From: SABY01 sp964523795
GTDB taxonomy: Bacteria; Bacteroidota; Bacteroidia; Bacteroidales; 4484-276
Length of the DNA: 64,000 bases
Assembly (NCBI GenBank): GCA_964523795.1
Contig: CAZGAO010000003.1
Span: forward strand, 62,001 to 126,000
Direction of reading: 5' to 3'
How positions within the stretch are numbered: the stretch's first letter is position 1; each line of letters opens with the position of its first letter. This document shows positions 28,366-36,400 of this stretch, in pieces. Below the pieces are notes generated by a model, which had not been told where the DNA came from, ran no database searches, and saw nothing but the letters and a program-made list of their open reading frames with translations. A program made the translations under genes and the position numbers.

Positions 28366-29016
28366 TTAAGGAATGTGCATAAATTTATGCGATTGGATGG
28401 AGATTTTCCAGCGGGGATTTTTCTTTACATAATCGATGATGACCGGGGTTATGTATTTTGCCCGGCTCCATTCGGGCTGAAGGTACAAAATACACTGCTC
28501 GCTAACCTGGTCGGCAAATTTTTCGGCCCAGGCAATGTCGCTGTCGTTGAAGATAATCACCTTTAGCTCGTCGGCTCGCTGGGCAATTTCGCCAACTGGA
28601 GTCTTATTCTTTTTGGGCGACAGACAAATCCAGTCCCACTGGCCGCTAAGTGGATAAGCCCCTGAAGTTTCGAGGTAGGTTTTAATCCGATTTTTTTTTA
28701 GTTCTGCGCACAGGTAGTCCATGTTGTACATCAACGGCTCGCCACCCGTTACTACCACTGCTTTCGACACTTGTGCCGCAGCATCGTTCACAATTTGGTC
28801 GGTAAGGGTGAGGGGATGCAGGTCGGGGTTCCACGATTCTTTAACATCGCACCAGCGACAGCCAACATCGCAGCCACCGATGCGGATAAACCAGGCTGCT
28901 TCGCCGGTATTACGGCCTTCGCCCTGTATGGTGTAAAAAGCCTCCATCAGGGGCAGCATCTTGCCAGCCTCAAGCAGGCGGTTTTGTTCGGGGTTATTGG
29001 TTTTAGGTTTGATCAA
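28366..29016 (-). CDS. queE: 7-carboxy-7-deazaguanine synthase
   Basis: 216 residues. Radical-SAM signature of the QueE type: Cys49, Cys53 and Cys56 in GGCDVGCRWCD, preceded by FYTIQGEGRNTG and followed by VVTGGEPLMYNMDYL. The enzyme converts 6-carboxytetrahydropterin to 7-carboxy-7-deazaguanine in the queuosine (preQ0) pathway, with S-adenosylmethionine and a [4Fe-4S] cluster. Its ATG overlaps the stop of the preceding beta-propeller gene (ATGA), so the two are translationally coupled; queC, queD and queF are not in the window. Confidence 0.95.
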   Translation of the reverse strand: MIKPKTNNPEQNRLLEAGKMLPLMEAFYTIQGEGRNTGEAAWFIRIGGCDVGCRWCDVKESWNPDLHPLTLTDQIVNDAAAQVSKAVVVTGGEPLMYNMDYLCAELKKNRIKTYLETSGAYPLSGQWDWICLSPKKNKTPVGEIAQRADELKVIIFNDSDIAWAEKFADQVSEQCILYLQPEWSRAKYITPVIIDYVKKNPRWKISIQSHKFMHIP

Positions 29017-30245
29017 TGTGCTATTTTTATTTTTTTGATGATCGAATGTTCGCCGGAGGATATTTTGAGAAAGTATAAGCCGTTTTCTAAATCAGCAGTC
29101 TTAATCTCCAATTTTACCTTTCGCTGCAGTCGCTTTTTTTTGCCGCTGCCTTCGATCAATTTATTCCATCGCCGATCTCTGAGTTCAAAACTAAAATTTG
29201 CTTCCGGAAGTTCGAGTATGTCGAGATGAATACTTTCGGAGGTGGTAGGCGGGATGCCGGATATTTGAATTTTGTTAGCAGTATAATCGCCAAGATGGCT
29301 GAAGGCAATCGACTTGAGTGAATCTGTATTTACCCGAAAGCGCATGGGTGGTACTGCCGATTCTTCGCACGAAAACACAATATCTTGCTCGGTAGTAAAG
29401 CACAGCCCTTCGGTTTGCACAAATACCAGATCGGGAAAGTCGATACGCAGTTTCTTAGCCTCAAAAAAATTCTTTCCTTCATAATCCCAAAACAACCACA
29501 TAAACGAAACATAATCGGCATAGCCCAGCAGCGCAAGTTGGCTGCCATCGGGGCTAAATTCGGCAGCGGTTATCAGACCCCCGGCATCAAAGTCAGCGAG
29601 CGGACTTATTTTGTATTCGCCGGCAATCTTTGGTATGGCATACATTTTTGTACGCTGATTTTCCCAGTTTTTGGTAAAAAGATAAATGCTGTCACCATAA
29701 GAGGCAATGGCTTCGCAATCGAAATTGTGATTGTTCATGCGTTTCTCGAAGTCGATTTGGTCAGCATAAGAAAAGCGGATGGTTCCGATTCCGGATATTT
29801 GTGTATCCCCGCTATGCGGAATTTTATTTTTAGCGACCTTATAGACGATAAGGTTTTTGCGTGTGCCCCTGTTGTTGCCCACATCAGCGAGGTAAATAAA
29901 ATCCTGATCCTGCGAAATATCTTCCCAGTCCTGGTTTTCGGCTTGTGGCAGGCTGATGGTTTGTACCATTAGCCCCGTATTGGTGTCGATGGCATAGATT
30001 TCGGCTTCGCCACCACTGTCGTTGTGAGTCCAAAGTTTGTTACGCCACAAAATTAATCCTGAGTTTTCGGCAACCTGCGCCGGAAGTTGAGGGTTTATCC
30101 GCTTAGCTTGGGCTGAAATTACCGGGAGATATTCGGGTAGCATGTTGCCGGTATCAGGCATAGCTAAGTTTTGCAGCACGGGAGCTGAAAAAAGCGGGAA
30201 GTAAAAGCAGGTAAAAAATAAGATTGTGAGCAGGCGAAGTTTCAT
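29013..30245 (-). CDS. Secreted beta-propeller-like protein
   Basis: 410 residues. A signal peptide (about 1-20, ending FSA) leads to a mixed beta-sheet domain with NHDSGGEAEIYAI-like, DWEDIS and YLADVGNNRG phrases typical of six-bladed-propeller or SdiA-regulated-like proteins (the first phrase reads HNDSGGEAEIYAI in the protein). The last 70 residues end GLYFLKISSGEHSIIKKIKI, which resembles a type A T9SS sorting domain although the usual YPNP opening is absent. Its function is not known. It overlaps queE by 4 nt, an unusual partner for a tRNA-modification gene. folD begins about 930 bp upstream and ends 46 bp before it on the same strand. Confidence 0.75.
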   Translation of the reverse strand: MKLRLLTILFFTCFYFPLFSAPVLQNLAMPDTGNMLPEYLPVISAQAKRINPQLPAQVAENSGLILWRNKLWTHNDSGGEAEIYAIDTNTGLMVQTISLPQAENQDWEDISQDQDFIYLADVGNNRGTRKNLIVYKVAKNKIPHSGDTQISGIGTIRFSYADQIDFEKRMNNHNFDCEAIASYGDSIYLFTKNWENQRTKMYAIPKIAGEYKISPLADFDAGGLITAAEFSPDGSQLALLGYADYVSFMWLFWDYEGKNFFEAKKLRIDFPDLVFVQTEGLCFTTEQDIVFSCEESAVPPMRFRVNTDSLKSIAFSHLGDYTANKIQISGIPPTTSESIHLDILELPEANFSFELRDRRWNKLIEGSGKKKRLQRKVKLEIKTADLENGLYFLKISSGEHSIIKKIKIAH

Positions 30246-30291
30246 GGGTTTCTGACTATTTCAATCGTGAATTTTCCGGGATGGGGTATTC

Positions 30292-31173
30292 TTATTTTCC
30301 CTTCAGTGCTTTAAAGGCGGTGAGTGTATTGAGTAGCAATGCTACGCGCGTCATAGGGCCAACGCCACCAGGCACCGGTGTGATGGCTGCGGCTTTTTTT
30401 GCCACTTCCTCAAACTTGACATCACCAATAAGGCGGAATCCTGATTTGGTGTTTGGTGCTTCCACCCGATGGATGCCCACATCGATAACTACCGCGCCTT
30501 TTTTCACCATATCTGCACTTACAAATTCAGCTTGTCCTAAGGCAGCGATAAGGATATCCGCACTGGCAGCAATTTCTTTTAAATCCTTGCTGCGGCTATG
30601 GCACATGGTAACGGTAGCATTGCCAGGATTGGCTTTGCGCGACATGAGTATGCTCATGGGAGTTCCCACAATATTGCTCCGACCCAGCACCACGCAGTGC
30701 TTGCCTGCGGTTTCGATCTTGTATCTTTTTAGCAGTTCCATGATGCCATAAGGTGTTGCCGGTAAAAAGGTCGAATTGCCGAGCATCATATTGCCCAGGT
30801 TTACCGGATGAAAGCCATCCACATCTTTTCGTGGGTCGATGTGGGCGATAATTCGGTTTACATCAATATTTTCGGGTAGAGGAAGCTGGCATATCACACC
30901 ATGGATATCCTCATCGTTGTTGATAAAATCGATGGTGTCGAGCACATCCTTTTCGCTCGCGTTTTTGCCAAGGCGATAAATCGAGGAAGTGATGCCCACG
31001 GATTTGCAATCTTTTTCTTTGTGCGCCACGTAGGTTTCGCTGGCGGGGTCTTCGCCCACGAGAATGGCGGCGAGGTGGGGTGCCTTATCGTGAGTGTCGA
31101 TAAATCCGGCTACTTCAGCCTTGATTTCCGCTTTAATTTTCTCTGCAGTTTTTTTTCCGTCGATGAGTATCAT
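30292..31173 (-). CDS. folD: Bifunctional methylene-THF dehydrogenase/cyclohydrolase
   Basis: 293 residues. FolD hallmarks: the YVAHK motif with catalytic Lys52, KDVDGFHP, the Rossmann loop GRSNIVGTPMSILM and the C-terminal PVPGGVGPMTRVALLLNT. The cytoplasmic enzyme oxidises 5,10-methylenetetrahydrofolate to the methenyl form and hydrolyses it to 10-formyltetrahydrofolate, supplying one-carbon units for purines and formyl-methionine. Full length and intact. A long dispersed repeat begins 18 bp upstream of its start, so its promoter lies in or beyond that repeat. Confidence 0.97.
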   Translation of the reverse strand: MILIDGKKTAEKIKAEIKAEVAGFIDTHDKAPHLAAILVGEDPASETYVAHKEKDCKSVGITSSIYRLGKNASEKDVLDTIDFINNDEDIHGVICQLPLPENIDVNRIIAHIDPRKDVDGFHPVNLGNMMLGNSTFLPATPYGIMELLKRYKIETAGKHCVVLGRSNIVGTPMSILMSRKANPGNATVTMCHSRSKDLKEIAASADILIAALGQAEFVSADMVKKGAVVIDVGIHRVEAPNTKSGFRLIGDVKFEEVAKKAAAITPVPGGVGPMTRVALLLNTLTAFKALKGK

Positions 31174-31190
31174 GGGAATTTATGATTTTG

Positions 31191-31297
31191 GATGTTTGAT
31201 TTAAGATTGAGGATTAACGATTTTAGATTGTGTTGAATATCACCAACATCTTAAATCTAAAATCGCTAATCTGAAATCGTATATTTTTTTAACTATT
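31191..31297. repeat. Dispersed AT-rich repeat, copy 1
   Basis: Reads on the minus strand as ATATACGATTT, then GATTTTAGATTTAAGATG, TTGGTGATATTC and CACAATCTAAAATC. The same string of phrases, nearly identical over about 85 nt, occurs on the plus strand at about 45987-46070. It abuts the left end of the inverted-repeat element at 31298. Confidence 0.7.
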
Positions 31298-31514
31298 ACT
31301 AATTAGTGTCTGTCCATAAAGTCAATGCTTTTGAATAGCCCCGGGTTTTAACCCGGGGAATAATGTGCTTGGCCTTACATCCCCCTCGATTTTGCCACGC
31401 CTATGGCGTGGCAAAATCGAGGGGGATTTTCATCTTAGCCATTAAATCCTCGCCCTAAAGGGCAAGGCAATTCATAATTCAAATAACTTACTATAAAGAC
31501 AGAAACTAATTAGT
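31298..31514. mobile_element. MITE-like element E1
   Basis: 217 bp bounded by 25-nt inverted ends (31298-31322 and 31490-31514; 21 of 25 positions match) of the consensus TAATTAGTGTCTGTCCATAA. TAATTA borders both ends. No coding frame. The interior has a CCCCGGGTT/AACCCGGGG hairpin (31339-31358) and a perfect 21-bp stem with a 3-nt loop (31381-31425). The related ends at 43975/44236 and 45958/46190 support a mobile family without its own transposase. Confidence 0.65.
31381..31425. repeat. Perfect 21-bp stem-loop
   Basis: Arms 31381-31401 and 31405-31425 are exact complements with loop TAT; the arm begins CCCCCTCGAT and ends CCACGCC. It lies inside element E1, downstream of ffh. Confidence 0.9.
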
Positions 31515-31553
31515 GTCTTCTGAAAAGCGATGTTGTATTTTTTCTGTTTATCC

Positions 31554-32894
31554 TTAACCTGGCATGCCTTTCATGCGCTGCATCATCTTCATCATATTTT
31601 TACCGCCGCCCTTGCTCATCATCTTCATCATCTTACGGGTTTCGGCAAATTGTTTTATCAGGCGGTTTACTTCCTGTATGTCGGTGCCCGAGCCTGTGGC
31701 CACCCTTTTGCGGCGGCTACCGTTGAGCAATTTTGGATCTTCGCGTTCAGCCGGTGTCATCGAATAAATGATGGCTTCGATACCTTTGAAAGCATCGTCA
31801 TCAAAATCCATATTCTTAATGGCCTTGCCCATGCCCGGTATCATGCCCATCAAATCTTTCACATTCCCCATTTTTTTGATCTGTTTTATCTGGGTCAGGA
31901 AATCATTAAAGTTAAACTGATCGCGGGCAATCTTCTTTTGCAGCTTTTTGGCTTCTTCCTCGTCAAAGGTGTCCTGGGCTTTTTCGACCAGTGAAACAAT
32001 GTCGCCCATCCCGAGGATACGGTCGGCCATCCGTTTGGGATAAAACACATCGAGGGCTTCCACCTTTTCGCCGATACCTACAAATTTGATGGGTTTTTCA
32101 ACAACCGAACGCACGGTAAGCGCGGCTCCGCCACGGGTATCACCATCGAGTTTGGTCAACACTACGCCATCGTAGTTAAGTATGTCGTGAAATGCCTTGG
32201 CTGTGTTTACCGCATCCTGCCCGGTCATGGCATCCACCACAAACAGCGTTTCCTGAGGGTTGATGCTTTGTTTTACCTTGCTTATCTCGTTCATCATCAG
32301 CTCGTCGATAGCAAGACGACCAGCGGTATCCACAATCACCAAATCGCAGTTTACAGTTTTGGCATGTTTGATGGCTTGTTTGGCAATATCCACGGGGTCT
32401 TTACTCCCTTCGATGGTAAATACCTCAACGCCGATCTGTTCGCCCAAAACCTGAAGCTGGTTGATGGCGGCAGGCCGATAAACGTCGCCGGCTACCAGCA
32501 AGGGGCGTTTTCCTTTTTTTTGTTTTAGATGATAGGCCAGCTTGGCCGCGAAAGTAGTCTTACCAGAGCCTTGCAAGCCGGCAATCAAAATCACAGCCGG
32601 GTCGCCTTTAATGTTGATTTCTTCGTGCTCGCCGCCCATCAATTCGGTGAGCTTGTCATGTACGATTTTAATCATCAACTGCCCGGGCGAAACGGCGGTA
32701 AGCACATTTTGCCCCAGTGCTTTTTCTTTTACATCATCGGTAAAGTCTTTGGCGATTTTGTAGCTAACGTCAGCATCGAGCAATGCCTTGCGCACCTCTT
32801 TGAGGGTTTCGGCCACGTTGATCTCGGTAATATGACCATGACCCTTGAGTATCTTGAACGACCGTTCTAATTTTTCACTTAAACTGTCAAACAT
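31554..32894 (-). CDS. ffh: Signal recognition particle protein Ffh
   Basis: 446 residues. The N-terminal helical bundle starts MFDSLSEKLERSFK; the GTPase domain has the P-loop GLQGSGKTT (106-114), VDTAGRL and TKLDGDTRGG; the C-terminal M domain is methionine-rich and ends KMMQRMKGMPG. Ffh binds 4.5S RNA and signal sequences on nascent chains and docks with FtsY to deliver membrane proteins co-translationally. No 4.5S RNA gene was found here. The coding region is complete. A -7 box lies 25 nt upstream. Short inverted copies of CTAATTAGTGTCTTCTGA-like sequence lie on both sides of the gene. Confidence 0.97.
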   Translation of the reverse strand: MFDSLSEKLERSFKILKGHGHITEINVAETLKEVRKALLDADVSYKIAKDFTDDVKEKALGQNVLTAVSPGQLMIKIVHDKLTELMGGEHEEINIKGDPAVILIAGLQGSGKTTFAAKLAYHLKQKKGKRPLLVAGDVYRPAAINQLQVLGEQIGVEVFTIEGSKDPVDIAKQAIKHAKTVNCDLVIVDTAGRLAIDELMMNEISKVKQSINPQETLFVVDAMTGQDAVNTAKAFHDILNYDGVVLTKLDGDTRGGAALTVRSVVEKPIKFVGIGEKVEALDVFYPKRMADRILGMGDIVSLVEKAQDTFDEEEAKKLQKKIARDQFNFNDFLTQIKQIKKMGNVKDLMGMIPGMGKAIKNMDFDDDAFKGIEAIIYSMTPAEREDPKLLNGSRRKRVATGSGTDIQEVNRLIKQFAETRKMMKMMSKGGGKNMMKMMQRMKGMPG

Positions 32895-32919
32895 AAATTA
32901 TACGTTTTTTTTGCGGGTG

Positions 32920-32927
32920 CAAAAGTA
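32920..32927 (-). promoter_or_regulatory. -7 box of ffh
   Basis: TACTTTTG on the minus strand, 25 nt before the ffh ATG, matching TAnnTTTG. Confidence 0.5.
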
Positions 32928-32987
32928 GAATTTTTTAGCGAAACAGGAAACATGGAGTGATGGAGTAATGGAGAGTTGGGGTGGTGG

Positions 32988-33015
32988 GTAGAGACGCGAT
33001 GCTTCGCGTCTTTAC
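32988..33015. repeat. GAGACGCG palindrome, copy d
   Basis: GTAGAGACGCGATG and an imperfect complement (one mismatch at the centre, one at the arm). It adjoins the heptamer array that starts at 33026. Confidence 0.8.
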
Positions 33016-33025
33016 AAAATGCGCA

Positions 33026-33203
33026 AATATTGAATATTGAATATCGAATATTGAATAATGAATATCGAATAATGAATATTGAATATCGAATATTGAATAT
33101 CGAATATTGAATAATGAATATCGAATAATGAATATTGAATATCGAATATTGAATATTGAATAATGAATATTGAATAATGAATATCGAATAATGAATATTG
33201 AAT
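33026..33203. repeat. Tandem heptamer array (GAATAWY)
   Basis: About 25 consecutive 7-bp units drawn from three variants, GAATATT, GAATATC and GAATAAT, with no spacer. It is bracketed by palindromes d and e. The same heptamers appear in short runs beside palindromes c and f. The period is not a multiple of three, so the open frames through it have no coding meaning. Confidence 0.9.
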
Positions 33204-33243
33204 TCTGCGGTATCAGAAGACACCGATTAGCAAAAATGTATTC

Positions 33244-33271
33244 GTACAGACGCGCAACTTGCGCGTCTCTG
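33244..33271. repeat. GAGACGCG palindrome, copy e
   Basis: Arms AGACGCGCAA and a near-complement starting TTGCGCGTCT (CGCAA variant), about 40 bp beyond the heptamer array. Confidence 0.8.
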
Positions 33272-33410
33272 GGATTCCATTTTTGGGACAATGAACGATT
33301 AACCATTTACTAATAATGCCGCCCAACGGGCGTGTCCCGGATAAAAAATCCGAGGATTTGCAACATCCTCGAAAAACTATGAAATCATAGATTTCTGGTT
33401 TTTCGGGACA

Positions 33411-33445
33411 AAAAAAAGCCCCTGCACAATGGCAGGGGCTTTTTA
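33411..33445 (-). terminator. Intrinsic terminator of the 3297-residue gene
   Basis: Stem GCCCCTGC / GCAGGGGC with A and T runs extending it on both sides and a 6-nt loop (ACAATG). It starts 20 bp after the stop codon on the minus strand. A second inverted pair (GTCCCGGATAAAAA and TTTTTCGGGAC, about 33335-33408) lies just beyond it. Confidence 0.85.
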
Positions 33446-33464
33446 AAACTTAATTCAGCTAAGC

Positions 33465-36400
33465 CTACTTGATAACGAGTTTCTCGATTCCGATAACGCC
33501 GCTATTGATAAACTTAATGAAATATACACCTTTCGGTTCGGAGCTCAGATCGAGTTCCTGAGTATTGAGGAGGTTTCCTTTGTAAACTTCCTGCCCTTGG
33601 GCATTCAGTACAACGTAGTTAACATCCTCGTCCATATTGTTCCATACAATATTGAATATGCCTGAAGAAGGATTCGGGTAAATGTTGAGTCCGTTCAGCA
33701 TGTTTTCTCCAATGTTTGTTGGCGACAGTTTGAAATCGGTAATAACGGAAACGCCGTTAATAGCGAACAAACCATTAGCATTGGGAGCGTCGAAGCTGTA
33801 GGTAACATCAATATCAAATTCTTCTTTGGTAGCAGGACGGAACAGACGGAAGCTCAGGTTTTCGCCTTCAACAAATCCATCAGCCATTTGTGTGGTGATG
33901 TCATCGCCAAAGAGGTTGAAGCCTAAGTTGTTTCCATTGAATTCTATCAGACCGGCACACCATCCGTTTGGAGTAAAGGCACCAAGCATGTCGCCTTCTT
34001 GCAGGCTGGTAATTGCGTTGGCATCGAATACTACGGCGTGGTTTACAGTAGTGTAGTTAACATCGTTCCAGTTGGTGTTGTTAACCGAACGTAGTGCTGT
34101 GCTGTGCGAGCCACCGGCTTTGGCACATCCGGGGAAGGTATAATCCACATCGGCATCTACTTTTACCCAATAAGCCATACCTGGGTTCAGGTCGGCGAGA
34201 GTGTAGATACTTCCGGCAGGATAATAAATACCGTTACCGGTGGGTTCCCATGCGATTACGAGTCCAGCGATGCTTCCCAGTGCGTCAGCAGCAGGGATGG
34301 AGCAATCCTGGAGTACAGGCATCAGGTTCCAGCCTTCGGTCAGGCTTACTGTCATGCCAGCCATATAACCCATAACGGGTAGGGTAGCAGCAGCTTCCAT
34401 TTTGGTTTGATAACCATGATTGTTGCTAAACGCGTCCATGGTGTTGATATCAAAGGCCGGATAGTAGAGCTGGTTGAAGAATTTGGTGATAATCATATCA
34501 TCACCAACAGGAGCCATCAGGGTTTCCATATCCATCTCCATAGGAGCTACATAGCTTGACCATGCGTTCCAGCCCATTTCCATTTCCACATCTTGAGTTG
34601 TCATAACCGGGCAGGCTACAACGCCAGTGTAGAATTCGCCGGCTACTGGTGCGCCTCCCGGGAGGAAGCTAACCAATACATTACCTGCGGCATCCATCAT
34701 CTCAAATCCACATTCTCCTGGATAAGAACCACCAGCCCATTCAAGGCTAAGGTCAAGACCATCACATAGGGTAACTATTTCCTGTCCAAAGCTACCAGCA
34801 CTTAGTGTATAAACGCCAAATACATTGCCATCAAGCAAGAGTGTTACACTTGCGCCATTCCAACCATCGCCGTAGCTATCGGTAAAGTTTAGTGTAAAGT
34901 CGCAACCTTCAGCGCAAAGCATCGAGGCACACAGTACGTTGGATTCACCAGTGGTAAGTTCGGGTTCGATATACTGATTAACCTTATAGCAATACTGAAC
35001 ATCGGGTTCGATGTCGGTATCCATGTAGGTATTTCCATAAGTTTGTGCAATAACTACGTCATCACGAATTACATCGTAATAGGTGATGAAGGTATCAGCA
35101 CATTCCCATGAAGCAATGTAGTCGTTGGATGTACCACAGGGGTAACCTTCGAATACGCCTACAGAAACAAAGAAATAATATGTTCCCGGTATCAGTTCAA
35201 CAGTAAGACTCATTTCTTCGCAAGGTTCGCCTGAGAGGAAGGGAGCAATACTTCCGGTAGTGTTATCGCATCCGGCTACACCGGGTTCAACTTGGTCGAT
35301 AAGTCCGCCAATAAAGGGGAATTCGGCAGTAAGATTGAAAGTAACTGATTTAGGCTCGGTAATTACAAGCTCGTACCAGTCGGTGTCTCTGTTGTTGACG
35401 CCATCGAAAACAAAGGTACTGGCTGTTCCGCAAACAACGTCTCCGCAATTCACATCAGTGAACACAGGAACATCTGAATTACAGCCACCATTAAAGGTAT
35501 CTACATACTCGTCTCCGGGACATTCTTCGCCTTCGGCAATTGCGCCAGCAGGACATTCGAGAACACATGCATCATTTCCAGATATGGTAAGTGTGTAATC
35601 ACCGAAGTTGCTACTGTAGCCATAAACCTTGGCATACCAGGTTTCGCCGGCAGCCATGGGGCCTGTGGAGATAAATGATTGTGCTGCTTTAGCATCACAT
35701 TCGGGGCTGTCATCATTAAGGAAAGCATAAGTTGCATCATCGCAAGCATACCATACTTCGAGTTTAGTATCGAAACTTGAACCGCAAAGTGATACATCTA
35801 CAGAGCCATAATCCTGATCAGCAGTAAAGCTATACCAATTGGCACCAAGTGTTTCAATAGCACCTAATGCAGGTTCATCATTAACGTTACCATAGTCGAA
35901 GGCAGTAGCACAAAACTCGCCCGGTTCGGGTACGAACTCATTGATCTCGATGGTGAATTCAGGAATGCAATCCGGTGAAGGATAGGTATCAATCATCATG
36001 TAATAGGTACCGGCTTCCAAAGAGGTAGCAAGTACTTTGTTGGCTGAGCTGCCAGTGATGAAGGTAACACAGTTGCTGGCAATGGGGCATTCCTGAGTAA
36101 TAAGAATACCTGTCCAGGTGGTTGTGGTGGTAAGTGTAATCTCCAAGTCTTTGGCTTCATCGATGGTAAATTGATAAACGATGTCTTCGCCACCATCGTA
36201 GCTGCCTAGGCAGGTTTCTTCGTAGTTGTTTCCACGTCCGCAGGTTGAATCGGTATCAATAACAGGGAAAGTGGTCATATCAAGGATTTTCGGATTATCA
36301 CAATCGTCACCGATAGCGCGACCCGAATTTGACATAGGTACCTTAGCGGTAACTCCGTGTTCTTGTTCTTCCTTCGACATTGACATTGTCTGAGCTTCTT

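Noticed and set aside
33026..33203. CRISPR array
   Set aside because: The repeat unit is 7 bp and there are no unique spacers, so this is a simple tandem array.
32879..33306. Open frames of about 114-123 codons through the heptamer array
   Set aside because: They are translations of a 7-bp tandem repeat and read FNIRYSIF-type repeats in all frames.
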